From an uncultured Collinsella sp. (GTDB lineage Bacteria > Actinomycetota > Coriobacteriia > Coriobacteriales > Coriobacteriaceae), in contig UQLD01000016.1 in the NCBI GenBank assembly GCA_900541855.1, positions 1-55,438 on the forward strand: a DNA stretch of 55,438 nucleotides. The letters are read 5' to 3'. A program made the translations under genes and the position numbers. Numbering within the stretch: position 1 is the stretch's first letter; every line of letters begins with the position of its first letter. Shown here in pieces: positions 7,969 to 17,079 of the stretch. The notes under the pieces are model-generated. The model saw only the letters and a list, made by a program, of their open reading frames with translations. It had not been told where the DNA came from and did no database searches.

Positions 7969-8988
7969 ATGAGTAACGTTCGCGTTTGTGTAGACGTTGT
8001 GGGTGGAGACGAGAAACCTCAGGTTGTCCTCGACGGTATCGAGGCGGCGCTTGCGGCGGATCCCGATATCGAGGTCTTGGCCGTCGGTCCCGCAGAGATC
8101 GTGAACCCCTTTGCCGCGGCTCACGCTCGTGTTGAGGCCTTGGAGGCGCCCGATGTCATCGCCATGGATGACGATCCCATTCGAGCCGTGATGACCAAGC
8201 GTAAGTCCTCGATCGTACTTGCCTGCCGCGCTATCAAGAAGGGTAACGCGGACGCGTTCTTCTCTGCCGGCTCCACCGGCGCCATGACCGCTGCCGCTAC
8301 CGCCTACGTGACGCCATTTAGGTATCAGGCCGAGGGCAAGAAGCAGCCGGTGCGTCCGTGCCTCACCAATGCACTGCCCAACCGCGCCGGCGGCCTGACG
8401 GTCCTGTGCGACATGGGCGCCAACCCCGATGTCGAGGTCGACGACATGGTGCGTTTTGCCCAGATGGGTAGCGCCTATGCGCGCGTCGTCTTGGGCATTG
8501 AGCATCCCCGCGTCGGTCTGCTCGGCAACGGTACCGAGGATGAGAAGGGCTCCAACTTTACCAAGGCGTGCTTCCCTGCCATGAAGGCCGCCGTTCCCGG
8601 CTTTGTGGGCAACTGCGAGGGCACCGACCTGACCTCGGGTAACTTTGACGTCGTCGTTGCCGATGGCATGTCGGGCAACATCGCGCTCAAGGCGACCGAG
8701 GGCGCCGCTAAGTTTTTGCTACAAGAGCTCAAGGGTGCCTTTATGGCTTCGCTCGGCACCAAGATCGCCGCGCTGCTCATCAAAAAGCAGATGCGCGAGA
8801 TCAAGGCAAAACTCTCGGGCGATGCTAAGGGCGGCGCCATTCTGCTGGGCCTGCGTGGCGTGGTCCTGATCGGCCACGGTGCCACCTCGGTCGAGGCCGT
8901 CAAAAACGGTACGCTCGCCGCGGCGGAGGCCGTGCGCGCCGGGCTGGTCGAGAACGTCGCCAACTCTATGGACGGCATCGTTTTGTAG
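7969..8988 (+). CDS. plsX: Phosphate acyltransferase PlsX
   Basis: The 339-residue protein has the PlsX pattern: 'VCVDVVGGDEKPQ' at the N terminus (the usual form is DAMGGD), 'SAGSTGAMTAAA', 'CDMGANPDVEVDDMVRFAQMG', 'GLLGNGTEDEKGS' and 'VVADGMSGNIALKATEG'. It converts acyl-ACP to acyl-phosphate, the donor for PlsY in phosphatidic acid synthesis. It also takes up acyl-phosphate made by FakA (1538). Two in-frame ATGs exist, at 7963 and 7969. AAGGAG (7956-7961) is only 1 base from the first and 7 from the second, so 7969 is chosen. acpP follows, as in many bacteria. Confidence 0.95.
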   Translation: MSNVRVCVDVVGGDEKPQVVLDGIEAALAADPDIEVLAVGPAEIVNPFAAAHARVEALEAPDVIAMDDDPIRAVMTKRKSSIVLACRAIKKGNADAFFSAGSTGAMTAAATAYVTPFRYQAEGKKQPVRPCLTNALPNRAGGLTVLCDMGANPDVEVDDMVRFAQMGSAYARVVLGIEHPRVGLLGNGTEDEKGSNFTKACFPAMKAAVPGFVGNCEGTDLTSGNFDVVVADGMSGNIALKATEGAAKFLLQELKGAFMASLGTKIAALLIKKQMREIKAKLSGDAKGGAILLGLRGVVLIGHGATSVEAVKNGTLAAAEAVRAGLVENVANSMDGIVL

Positions 8989-9112
8989 GAGCGAGTTAGA
9001 GCGCTGTTATGTGCCTCGCGGCCTGCGTCGTGGGGTAGAATCAAAACCGTGTCTTGGCGCTGCGCTTGCGGCGCCAGCGCGTTGATGTTCACGCAATACG
9101 AGAGGAAGCGCT

Positions 9113-9355
9113 ATGGACCGCTCCGAAATCTTCGATAAGATCGCCGAAGTCGCCGCTGACGTTCTGGGCGTCGATGTCGCCGACATTAGCGACGAGACTA
9201 CCTTTGACGATCTCGATGCCGATTCGCTCGAGCGTCTGCAGCTGGTGACGGCCATCGAGGACGAGTTCGACCTCGAGATCGATGACGAGACCCTGCTGTC
9301 GCTCAACTCTGTCGCCGACGCTGTCGACGCTATTGAAAACGCCAAGGAGGCCTAA
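9113..9355 (+). CDS. acpP: Acyl carrier protein
   Basis: An 80-residue acidic four-helix protein with the phosphopantetheine attachment motif 'DADSLERLQL' (Ser near residue 39). It carries growing acyl chains in fatty acid synthesis and supplies PlsX. GAGAGGAAG precedes the ATG. The 124 bases between plsX and acpP contain a possible -10 (TAGAAT, 9036-9041) but no clear -35. The ribosome site of rnc lies inside the last acpP codons, so the two are coupled. Confidence 0.96.
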   Translation: MDRSEIFDKIAEVAADVLGVDVADISDETTFDDLDADSLERLQLVTAIEDEFDLEIDDETLLSLNSVADAVDAIENAKEA

Positions 9356-9358
9356 GTC

Positions 9359-10084
9359 TTGGCTTTATCTCAACGACTCGCGCGCGCCCAGGAAATCCTG
9401 GGCCACGAGTTCAATAACAAGGTGCTGCTGCGCGCGGCGCTCACGCACCCTTCTGCCGTGGAAGGTCAGCCCGTCTCGGCGAGCTATGAGCGCCTTGAGT
9501 TTTTGGGCGATTCGATTTTGGGCGCCGTGGTTGCCCGTTCGCTCTTTGAGTCCTATCCGGAGTTTGACGAGGGCAAGCTTACGCGACTGAAGGTGTCGCT
9601 CGTCTCGGGTGCCACGCTGTCCGAGGTGTCCCATGAGCTGGGCATCGACGATATCATCATCTTTGGTGCCTCCGAGACCGGCACGGGCGCGCGCGGCCTG
9701 CATTCGGCGCTCGAGAACGTCTACGAGTCACTCGTGGGCGCCCTGTACCTGGATGCCGGCTGGGACGCTGCGGCGGAGTTCATCCACCGCACGCTTAAGC
9801 CGCACCTGGCCTCCGAGCGTGCCGAGCACCCCGCGAACCCCAAGTCGTTTTTGCAGGAGTGCGTGCAGGCCGACGGCCACGAGCCTCCCGCGTATAAGCT
9901 GGTTGGCTCCGAGGGCCCCGCGCATGCGCCCACCTTTACCGCTGTGGTGCTCATCGACGGCATCCGCCAGGGCCGCGGTACCGGTTCCTCCAAGAAGGAA
10001 GCCGAGGGAGCCGCTGCACTCGAGGCGCTCGACCGCATGGGCTACACCACCAACGGCGTGATTCTGAACAAGAAGCCTGTTTAA
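9359..10084 (+). CDS. rnc: Ribonuclease III
   Basis: The 241-residue protein has the RNase III signature 'ERLEFLGDSILG' (Mg-binding Glu and Asp) near residues 42-53 and the second metal site 'ENVYESLVGALYLDAG'. A C-terminal double-stranded RNA-binding domain ends in 'GRGTGSSKKEAEGAAALEAL'. It processes rRNA precursors and other duplex RNA. The start codon is TTG at 9359, 8 bases after AAGGAGG (9344-9350), which overlaps acpP. The acpP-rnc-smc-ftsY-ffh order is classic. Confidence 0.96.
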   Translation: MALSQRLARAQEILGHEFNNKVLLRAALTHPSAVEGQPVSASYERLEFLGDSILGAVVARSLFESYPEFDEGKLTRLKVSLVSGATLSEVSHELGIDDIIIFGASETGTGARGLHSALENVYESLVGALYLDAGWDAAAEFIHRTLKPHLASERAEHPANPKSFLQECVQADGHEPPAYKLVGSEGPAHAPTFTAVVLIDGIRQGRGTGSSKKEAEGAAALEALDRMGYTTNGVILNKKPV

Positions 10085-10094
10085 GCGAGGAACC

Positions 10095-13000
10095 GTGTAT
10101 CTCAAGTCCCTCACGCTCAAAGGGTTTAAGTCGTTTGCCGACCGCGCCCATATGACGTTTGAGCCGGGCCTGACCGTCATCGTCGGTCCCAACGGCTCGG
10201 GAAAATCGAACATCTCCGACTCGATTCTGTGGGTTCTGGGCGAGCAGAGCGCCAAGCAGCTGCGCGGCCAGGCCATGGAAGACGTCATCTTCTCGGGCTC
10301 GTCGGCGCGCAAGCCGGTAGGCGTGGCCGAGGTCACGCTGGTTCTCGACAATTCGGACCATATGCTGCCCGTCGACTTTGACGAGGTGGCTATCACCCGT
10401 CGTATGTACCGCTCGGGCGAAAGCGAGTACCTCATCAACTCGAGCCCGTGCCGCCTGATGGACATTCAGGACATCCTGCACGATTCGGGACTGGGCAAGG
10501 ATACGCATTCCATCATCAGCCAGGGCAAGCTCGATGCCATTTTGCAGAGCCGCCCCGAGGAGCGCCGTGCCCTCATTGAGGAGGCCGCCGGCATCTCCAA
10601 ACACAAGCGTCGCAAGGAACGTGCGCTCAAAAAGATCAAGTCGATGGACGAGCACCTGACCCGTGCCCGCGATATCAATAAGGAAATCGCCCGTCAGCTG
10701 CGGCCGCTGGAGCGTCAGGTCGATCGCGCGCGCAAGTACAAAGAGCTGTCCTCGCGCGCGAACGAGCTTACGCAGATGCTGGCCGTCGATGAGCTGCGTT
10801 CACTGCAATCGCAGTGGAACGACCTGGAGAGCCGCTCCAAGGAGGGCGCTGCCGAGCTTGAGCTCGCGCAATACCGCTTGGGTGAAAAGGAGCGCGAGCT
10901 CGAGAAGCTCCAAGTTATGCTCGAGGAAAAGGGCCTGTTTGTGGGCGACTTGGGCGAGCAGCGCCGTCATATGCAAGACGTGGTCGGTCGCATTAACTCC
11001 GATATGCGCCTGCTCGAGGAAAAGGGCCATAACATGGTGTCGCGCCTGTCCGACATGCGTGGCCAGATCTCGAGCTCCGAGCATCAGCGCCGTCGCGTGG
11101 TTGAGGAGCTCGAGGACGCACGTGCTCAGCTCGAGGAAGTGACCGGCGCGCATATGCAGGCCCAGGAGGACGTTGACGCCGCTGGTCCTGCCGCCGCCGA
11201 GCTCCACGAGCGTCGCGTTGCGCTCGACAATCAGATTTCGCAGCTCACGCGCGAACAGCGCGATGTGCAGCGCGTTGCCGATAATGCTGCGCTCGAGCTC
11301 GCCAAGGTGAAGGACTCGCTGAGCAACGCCGAGGTCGAGGACAACATGTATGCCTCGCGCCTGGAGCAGATCGATGAACAGCTCGAGGAGGTCACGGCAT
11401 CGCTTGATAGCCGCCGCGACCGTGCTGAGGAGCTTGAGAGCGCCCTTGAGGCGGCTCGTCAGGCCCAGAGCGATGCGCGCGAGGCCACCGAGACGGCACG
11501 GGCTGCCCTCAAGGACCTGCGTGCCCGCGAAGGCGAGGCACGCAACAAGCTGTCCGAGGTGCGCTCGGAGCTTGCCAGCCAAAAGAAGCTTGATGCTCGC
11601 ATGGCCGACAGCTCGCCGCTCGTAAGCCGTCTGGTGGGCGCGCTGGGCGACGATGTCTCGGGTCGTCTGGGCGATGTGCTCGAGGCACCTCGTGAGCTTG
11701 AGGGCCTGGTTGAGCAGCTGCTCGCCGGCGATATCGATGCCCTGTTGTTCGATAACGCTGCCGCACTTGAGCGCGCCGGTCGCGCTGCGCTGGACCAGAA
11801 GAAGGCCTCGGGCGAGGCGCTGCTGGTGGCGCGCAGCGTGAGTGGCTCTGCGGCTGCCGAGGGTGCCGCCGGTACCCGTCTTGTTGATCGTCTGTCCGTG
11901 CGAGCGGGCTACGGTCCGGTCGTCGAGGCATTGCTCGGCGGCTATTACGTGGTCGATGACTTGGCTGCCGCGCTGTCCGCGCCGGTCGTTGATGGCGTGA
12001 CCTATGTGACTCCCGATGGCGCCCGCGTTGCCTGCGGCGGCCTGGTTCGCGTGGGGCTTGATGCCGGCGAGGCTTCGGGCGCCCTGGAGCGCAAGCGTCG
12101 TATCCGCGAGCTGGAAGGCCTGGAGCCCGATCTTGCTGCCGCGTTTGAGCATGTTTCTGATCAGGTCGTCGAGGCCAATGCGGCCGTTGAGGAGGCCCGT
12201 GCTGCCGAGGCCGATGCTGCCGGCGAGATTGCCCGCCTTGAGGGCGAGCGTCGCTCCCTGCTGTCCGAGATCGGCCGCCTGGAGCAGAGTGCCAACAACG
12301 CCGAGGTCGAGCGCGTGCGTATTTCCAAGAGCCGCGAGCAGGCTGCCGAGGCCGTTCGTGCTGCACGTCCGCGCGTGGATGAACTTACCCGTTCGCGTGA
12401 CGAGGCTCGTGCGCAAGCGAGCGATCTGGGCTTGCAGATTGCCGAGGCCAATGATGAGCTCGATCGCGTGCGCCGTGATGATTCCGAGGCAGCCGGCAAG
12501 CTCGCCGATGCCAAGGTCCGCCTGGCTCAGACGAGCGAGCGTCTGCGTTCGCTGAAGGGCCGTGTGCCCGACCTGGAGCATCGCCTGGAGGGCATCGACC
12601 GCCGTATCCGCGGAACACGCCAGGCCTCGCGCTCACTCGAGTTGCTGCGCCTGCGCGTCGATCCCATGCACGAGCGCTATTCTGCTCTGCTGGAGCGCGC
12701 ATCGGATTGGGCCGCGCGTCTGCGTGACCAGGCTTCGCTCGAGGAGGCGGACTCGGCTTCGCTCAAGAAGACCATCGAGGATGCCAAGGCCGAGGTCTCC
12801 CGCGCCAAGGAGCGGGTCGATGCCGCCACCGCGACGCAAAACGAGTTCAAGGTCGCACGCGGCAAGCTCGAGGTGCAGGTAGAGGCGGCCATCAAGGCCA
12901 TTACCGCCGATGGCACCACGGTGCTCGAGGAAGCGCTCATGCTTCCTGCGCCTACCGACCGCGACGCCGCCGAGCGCGAGCTCAACCAGCTCGTGCACCA

Positions 13001-13631
13001 GATCAACAACCTGGGCCCTGTGAACCAGGTTGCCATGGAGGAGTACGAGCAGCTCAAGCGCCGCGCCGATTACATCGAGGAGCAGCTGGCCGATCTGGAG
13101 AGCGCGCGCAAGGCGCTCACCAAGATCACGGTGGCCATCGACCGCAAGATGCGTAAGGCCTTCCTGGTGACCTTTGAGAAGGTCGATGCTAACTTCCGCG
13201 AGATCTTCGCCATGCTGTTCCCGGGAGGCCAGGCACATCTGGAGATGACCGACCCCGAGCATCCGGCTGAGACGGGCATCGAGGTCGTGGCACAGCCGCG
13301 CGGCAAGCGCATCACCAAGATGATGCTCATGTCGGGCGGCGAGAAGAGCCTGACGGCGCTCGCTCTGCTCTTTGCCGTGTATCGCACGCGTACGGTGCCG
13401 TTCTATGTGCTGGACGAGGTCGAGGCGGCGCTCGACGACGCCAACCTGTCCAAGCTCATCGGCGCGCTCGATGTGTTGCGTTCCGATACGCAACTCTTGG
13501 TTATCTCGCACCAGCGCCGTACTATGGAGGACGCTGACGTCCTCTACGGCGTCTCGATGCAAGCCGACGGCGTCAGTCGCGTCGTCTCGCAAAAACTCGA
13601 TCGCGAAACCGGAAAGGTCGTGAATGCATAA
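10095..13631 (+). CDS. smc: Chromosome segregation protein SMC
   Basis: This 1178-residue protein has the full SMC plan. Walker A 'GPNGSGKSN' lies near residues 33-41. A long coiled coil follows, then a hinge around residues 500-660 ('LVGALGDDVSGRLGDVL' to 'GGLVRVGLDAGEA'), and a second coiled coil. The C-terminal ABC signature 'LMSGGEKSLTALALLF' precedes Walker B 'FYVLDEVEAALDDAN'. It forms the condensin-like ring with ScpA/ScpB, which are not in this window. The start codon is GTG 10095 behind GCGAGG. The stop overlaps ftsY by one base (TAATG). Confidence 0.97.
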   Translation: MYLKSLTLKGFKSFADRAHMTFEPGLTVIVGPNGSGKSNISDSILWVLGEQSAKQLRGQAMEDVIFSGSSARKPVGVAEVTLVLDNSDHMLPVDFDEVAITRRMYRSGESEYLINSSPCRLMDIQDILHDSGLGKDTHSIISQGKLDAILQSRPEERRALIEEAAGISKHKRRKERALKKIKSMDEHLTRARDINKEIARQLRPLERQVDRARKYKELSSRANELTQMLAVDELRSLQSQWNDLESRSKEGAAELELAQYRLGEKERELEKLQVMLEEKGLFVGDLGEQRRHMQDVVGRINSDMRLLEEKGHNMVSRLSDMRGQISSSEHQRRRVVEELEDARAQLEEVTGAHMQAQEDVDAAGPAAAELHERRVALDNQISQLTREQRDVQRVADNAALELAKVKDSLSNAEVEDNMYASRLEQIDEQLEEVTASLDSRRDRAEELESALEAARQAQSDAREATETARAALKDLRAREGEARNKLSEVRSELASQKKLDARMADSSPLVSRLVGALGDDVSGRLGDVLEAPRELEGLVEQLLAGDIDALLFDNAAALERAGRAALDQKKASGEALLVARSVSGSAAAEGAAGTRLVDRLSVRAGYGPVVEALLGGYYVVDDLAAALSAPVVDGVTYVTPDGARVACGGLVRVGLDAGEASGALERKRRIRELEGLEPDLAAAFEHVSDQVVEANAAVEEARAAEADAAGEIARLEGERRSLLSEIGRLEQSANNAEVERVRISKSREQAAEAVRAARPRVDELTRSRDEARAQASDLGLQIAEANDELDRVRRDDSEAAGKLADAKVRLAQTSERLRSLKGRVPDLEHRLEGIDRRIRGTRQASRSLELLRLRVDPMHERYSALLERASDWAARLRDQASLEEADSASLKKTIEDAKAEVSRAKERVDAATATQNEFKVARGKLEVQVEAAIKAITADGTTVLEEALMLPAPTDRDAAERELNQLVHQINNLGPVNQVAMEEYEQLKRRADYIEEQLADLESARKALTKITVAIDRKMRKAFLVTFEKVDANFREIFAMLFPGGQAHLEMTDPEHPAETGIEVVAQPRGKRITKMMLMSGGEKSLTALALLFAVYRTRTVPFYVLDEVEAALDDANLSKLIGALDVLRSDTQLLVISHQRRTMEDADVLYGVSMQADGVSRVVSQKLDRETGKVVNA

Positions 13632-14548
13632 TGGGATTCTTCGATGCTCTCTCGCGCGGACTTGAGCGCAGCCGCGAGGCCCTCAACGAGGTCTTTTACT
13701 TTGGCGGCGAGGTCGATGAGGATTTTTGGGAGGACCTAGAGGACACCCTCGTCATGGGTGACATGGGTGCCGAGGTCGCGATCCAGGTGTCCGATGACCT
13801 GCGCGATGCCGCGGCCAAGAAGAACCTTAAGACCGCCCCGCAGCTCCGTCGCGCCCTGGCCGAGCAGCTCGAGCAGCATTTTGTGCCCGTCGAGCGCGAT
13901 CCGTTCTCCGACACGCCGAGCTGCGTGCTGTTTGTGGGCATTAACGGTGCCGGCAAGACCACGACGGTCGGCAAGATTGCGAGCGCCATGGCTGCCCGCG
14001 GCAAGAACGTCGTGATCGGCTCGGCCGACACCTTCCGCGCCGCCGCCATCGAGCAGCTCGATGTGTGGGGCCAGCGCGCCGGCGTCCCTGTCATCAAGCG
14101 CGACCGCGGCTCCGACCCGGCAAGCGTTTGCTACGACGTGCTCGACGAGGCCGACAAGCGCGACAGCGACCTGGTGCTTATCGATACCGCCGGCCGTCTG
14201 CACACGAGCCCCGAGCTCATGCGCGAGCTTGCCAAGGTGGTCAACGTGACGCGTAAGCGCGCCGCCAATATGGCCGCCGGCCCCATGCCCGTCTCGGTTG
14301 TACTCGTAATCGATGCCGCGACAGGCCAAAACGGTCTGAACCAGGCGCTTGAGTTTAACGAGGCGTTGGGTCTGGACGGTATTATCATGACAAAGCTCGA
14401 CGGAACGGCTAAGGGTGGTATCGCCATGGCCGTTGCCGAGAAGCTCAAGCTCCCGATCCTGCGCGTGGGCGTGGGCGAGCAGGTCGATGACCTGCAGGAG
14501 TTCAATGCCAAAGATTTCTGCCGCGCCCTGGTGGGCGAGTCCAACTAA
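13631..14548 (+). CDS. ftsY: Signal recognition particle receptor FtsY
   Basis: The 305-residue protein lacks the long acidic A domain of E. coli FtsY and consists of the N and G domains. GTPase motifs seen are 'GINGAGKTTTVGKIA', 'DTFRAAAIEQL', 'DTAGRLHTS' and 'TKLDGTAKGG'. It docks SRP-ribosome complexes at the membrane. It starts on the last base of the smc stop and ends 10 bases before ffh, so SRP and its receptor are made from one operon. Confidence 0.97.
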   Translation: MGFFDALSRGLERSREALNEVFYFGGEVDEDFWEDLEDTLVMGDMGAEVAIQVSDDLRDAAAKKNLKTAPQLRRALAEQLEQHFVPVERDPFSDTPSCVLFVGINGAGKTTTVGKIASAMAARGKNVVIGSADTFRAAAIEQLDVWGQRAGVPVIKRDRGSDPASVCYDVLDEADKRDSDLVLIDTAGRLHTSPELMRELAKVVNVTRKRAANMAAGPMPVSVVLVIDAATGQNGLNQALEFNEALGLDGIIMTKLDGTAKGGIAMAVAEKLKLPILRVGVGEQVDDLQEFNAKDFCRALVGESN

Positions 14549-14558
14549 GGAGTAACCA

Positions 14559-16034
14559 GTGTTTGATTCCCTGAGCGATCGCCTCAACGACACATTTGAC
14601 CGCTTGCGCGGCAAGGGTAAGCTGACCGAGGCCGATATCACCTCGGCCATGCGCGACATTCGCATGGCGCTGCTTGAGGCCGACGTCAACTTCAAGGTCG
14701 TCAAGGAGTTTGTCGCCAAGACCAAGGAGCGCTGCATGACCGCCGAGGTCATGGAGTCGCTGTCGCCGGCGCAAAACGTCGTCAAGATCGTGCTCGACGA
14801 GCTCACCGAGATGCTCGGCTCCACCGAGAGCAAGCTCGTCTTTAGCAACCGCATCCCCAATGTCATCATGCTCGTGGGTCTGCAGGGTTCCGGTAAGACC
14901 ACGGCGGCCGTAAAGCTGGCCTACCTGCTCAAGAAGCAGGGCCGCTCGCCCCTGCTCGCCGCGTGCGATGTCTACCGCCCTGCCGCTGCCGACCAGCTGG
15001 CCACGCTCGGTGGAGAGATCGGCGTTCCGGTCTTCCGCGGTGACGGCGAGCACCCGGTCGATATCGCCAAGGGCGCCATCCAGGAGGCTGTCGACCACCT
15101 GCGCGATGTGGTCATCGTCGATACCGCCGGCCGCCTGCAGATCGACGAGCAAATGATGCAGGAGGCCGTGGACATCAAGAAAGCCGTCAAGCCCGATCAG
15201 GTGCTGATGGTCGTCGATGCCATGACCGGCCAGGATATCGTCAACGTTGTCTCGACCTTCGCCGAGCGCACCGACTTTGACGGCGTGATCATCTCCAAGC
15301 TCGATGGCGACGCCCGTGGCGGCGGCGCGCTTTCTGTGCGTCAGGTGACCGGCAAGCCCATCAAGTTCGTGAGCATGGGCGAGAAGCCCGATTCGCTGGA
15401 GCCGTTTTACCCGGACCGCATGGCCAAGCGCATCTTGGGCATGGGCGATGTCGTCGGCATCATCGAGAAGGCCCAGGAGGCCGCCGATGCCGAGCAGCTC
15501 GAGGCCGCCGAGCGCATGCTGCGCGAGGGCTTTACCATGAACGATATGCTCGACCAGATGAAGGCCGTCAAGAAGATGGGCGGCATGAAGGGCATTCTGG
15601 GTATGCTTCCCGGTGGCCAGCGCGCGCTCAACCAGATGGGCGGCAACCTGGACGAGGGCATCTTCGACAAGAACGAGGCCATCATCATGTCGATGACCAA
15701 GGAGGAGCGCCTTCGCCCCTCCATCATCAACGGCCAGCGCCGTGCCCGCATTGCCAAGGGCGCCGGCGTGACCCCCACCGAGGTCAATAGCCTTATGAAG
15801 CAGTGGGGCGAGATGAATAAGATGATGGGCCGCATGCGCACGATGGCCAATCAGGCGCAGGCCGGCGGCAAGAAGGGCAAGAAGGGTAAGAAGGGCAAAA
15901 AGATGCGCATGCCCAATATTCCCGGTCTGGATGCCATGGGTCTGGGCGGCATGGGCGGACTGGGAGCGGGTGGTCCTAAGTCCGATATGGACCTGCTGCG
16001 TCAGATGGAAGCGCAGATGCGCAATAAAAAATAA
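14559..16034 (+). CDS. ffh: Signal recognition particle protein Ffh
   Basis: This 491-residue protein has the SRP54 N domain, then a G domain with 'GLQGSGKTTAAVKLA', 'DVYRPAAADQL', 'DTAGRLQID' and 'SKLDGDARGG'. A Met-rich M domain (about residues 300-440: 'GGMKGILGMLPGG', 'MNKMMGRMRTM') binds signal peptides and 4.5S RNA. The tail holds a lysine run (KKGKKGKKGKKGKK) and a Gly/Met-rich end. The start is GTG 14559 after AAGGAG. No 4.5S RNA gene was recognised in the window. A hairpin follows the stop. Confidence 0.97.
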   Translation: MFDSLSDRLNDTFDRLRGKGKLTEADITSAMRDIRMALLEADVNFKVVKEFVAKTKERCMTAEVMESLSPAQNVVKIVLDELTEMLGSTESKLVFSNRIPNVIMLVGLQGSGKTTAAVKLAYLLKKQGRSPLLAACDVYRPAAADQLATLGGEIGVPVFRGDGEHPVDIAKGAIQEAVDHLRDVVIVDTAGRLQIDEQMMQEAVDIKKAVKPDQVLMVVDAMTGQDIVNVVSTFAERTDFDGVIISKLDGDARGGGALSVRQVTGKPIKFVSMGEKPDSLEPFYPDRMAKRILGMGDVVGIIEKAQEAADAEQLEAAERMLREGFTMNDMLDQMKAVKKMGGMKGILGMLPGGQRALNQMGGNLDEGIFDKNEAIIMSMTKEERLRPSIINGQRRARIAKGAGVTPTEVNSLMKQWGEMNKMMGRMRTMANQAQAGGKKGKKGKKGKKMRMPNIPGLDAMGLGGMGGLGAGGPKSDMDLLRQMEAQMRNKK

Positions 16035-16058
16035 CGACTGATTGAGTCGTGTGTTGCT

Positions 16059-16090
16059 AAGGCCGCCTGGATGGTACTCCAGGCGGCCTT
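16059..16090. terminator. Hairpin downstream of ffh (convergent with the DUF134-NifX gene)
   Basis: AAGGCCGCCTGGA (16059-16071) pairs with TCCAGGCGGCCTT (16078-16090) around a 6-base loop. There is no long T tract, but the position between convergent genes fits a bidirectional terminator. Confidence 0.65.
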
Positions 16091-16148
16091 CGCCGTTTGT
16101 TTGCAGGTTGTTGCATGTGCGGAAGCGTTCTGACGCGCGGGTTTGCCG

Positions 16149-16913
16149 CTAGTGGCAGCTGCAGCCCTCATGTCCGTCGTGGTCGTGATGACCGTGGCAG
16201 CCGCAGGACTCGCCATGCTCATGGGTGTGCTCGTGGTCATGACCATGGCAGTCGCAGGTGGCCTCGCCGGTCTGAGCGAGCGTTCCGGCAATGAGGGCCT
16301 CGACGCAGGCATCGCAGCTGCCCTGGGCGCCCGCATAGACGGTGATGCCGGCCTGGGTGAGCGCGTTGATGGCGCCGCCGCCGATACCGCCGCAGATGAG
16401 CGCGTCGATGCCACCGTTGGCAAGCAGGCCCGCCAGGGCGCCGTGACCGGTGCCGCCGGTGCCTACGACCTGCTCGTTGAGCACCTTGCCATCCTGGATG
16501 TCGTAGATCTTGAACTGTTCGCTGCGGCCAAAGTGCATAAAGATGTTGCCGTTGTCGTACGTCGTTGCCACCCTCACGGTGCCGACCTCCTTTGCTGGCC
16601 ATGCGGCCGTCGTCGTGGTGATGGGGGAGTATGCGATATTGCCGCCCTCGATACTCAGCGCGCGCCCGTTGACCAGCGCGTTTGCCACCTTGCGATGCGC
16701 GCGGCTGCAGATGGCCGCCACGGTGGCGCGAGCGATGCCCATGTGCTGGGCGACGGTCTGCTGATTGAGGCCTTCCAGGTCGCACAGCCGCAGGACTTCG
16801 AGCTCGTCGACCGTCATCTCGATGGCGTCTCCGCTGGCAAGGCCGTCAGGGGTAAAGCCGCGATATTCGGGGATGATCCCGACGCGGCGCAATTTTTCGT
16901 GTCTTCCTGCCAT
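16149..16913 (-). CDS. DUF134 DNA-binding / NifX-type metal cluster-binding fusion with His-Cys tail
   Basis: A 254-residue three-part protein. Residues about 1-95 are a DUF134 domain with a sigma-70 region 4-like helix-turn-helix ('LEGLNQQTVAQHMGIARATV'). Residues about 105-215 are a dinitrogenase iron-molybdenum cofactor (NifX/NifB C-terminal) domain ('VATTYDNGNIFMHFGRSEQF' onward, with 'GGTGHGALAGLLANGGIDAL'). The last 35 residues are His/Cys-rich (CDCHGHDHEHTHEH, then CGCHGHHDHDGHEGCSCH), a plausible metal-binding tail. No nitrogenase gene is present. The likely role is a metal- or Fe-S-responsive regulator or chaperone; this is inference. AAGGAG (16919-16924, minus strand) places the start at 16913. 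Two palindromes bracket its promoter. Confidence 0.88.
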   Translation of the reverse strand: MAGRHEKLRRVGIIPEYRGFTPDGLASGDAIEMTVDELEVLRLCDLEGLNQQTVAQHMGIARATVAAICSRAHRKVANALVNGRALSIEGGNIAYSPITTTTAAWPAKEVGTVRVATTYDNGNIFMHFGRSEQFKIYDIQDGKVLNEQVVGTGGTGHGALAGLLANGGIDALICGGIGGGAINALTQAGITVYAGAQGSCDACVEALIAGTLAQTGEATCDCHGHDHEHTHEHGESCGCHGHHDHDGHEGCSCH

Positions 16914-16927
16914 ACATGCTCCTTATC

Positions 16928-16939
16928 TGACATATGTCA
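16928..16939. promoter_or_regulatory. Palindromic operator, site 1 (TGACATATGTCA)
   Basis: A perfect 12-bp palindrome lies 15 bases upstream of the DUF134-NifX start. It covers the predicted transcription start (about 16938). Its centre is 53 bp (about five helical turns) from site 2. Confidence 0.7.
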
Positions 16940-16944
16940 ATAAT

Positions 16945-16972
16945 AGAATAGCGAATATGCGGATTTGAGCAA
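16945..16972 (-). promoter_or_regulatory. Promoter of the DUF134-NifX gene
   Basis: On the minus strand TTGCTC (16972-16967) and TATTCT (16950-16945) are 16 bp apart. Site 1 lies over the start point and site 2 lies 6 bp upstream of the -35 box. Confidence 0.6.
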
Positions 16973-16978
16973 GGAATT

Positions 16979-16994
16979 TCTGGCATATGTCAGA
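16979..16994. promoter_or_regulatory. Palindromic operator, site 2 (TCTGGCATATGTCAGA)
   Basis: A 16-bp palindrome with a single mismatched pair shares the core CATATGTCA with site 1. It lies between the DUF134-NifX promoter and the region upstream of thyA, so it could also affect thyA. Confidence 0.65.
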
Positions 16995-17079
16995 AAATGA
17001 GGGCTTATGTTTGGGCTGTGGGGCTGCGTGCGCCTGGGCTACAATGAATCTCGCTTATAGGCGACTGACAGGAGGGTCA

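Noticed and set aside
16149..16913. Evidence for nitrogen fixation
   Set aside because: The NifX-type domain is common in non-fixing anaerobes, and no nif structural genes are present.
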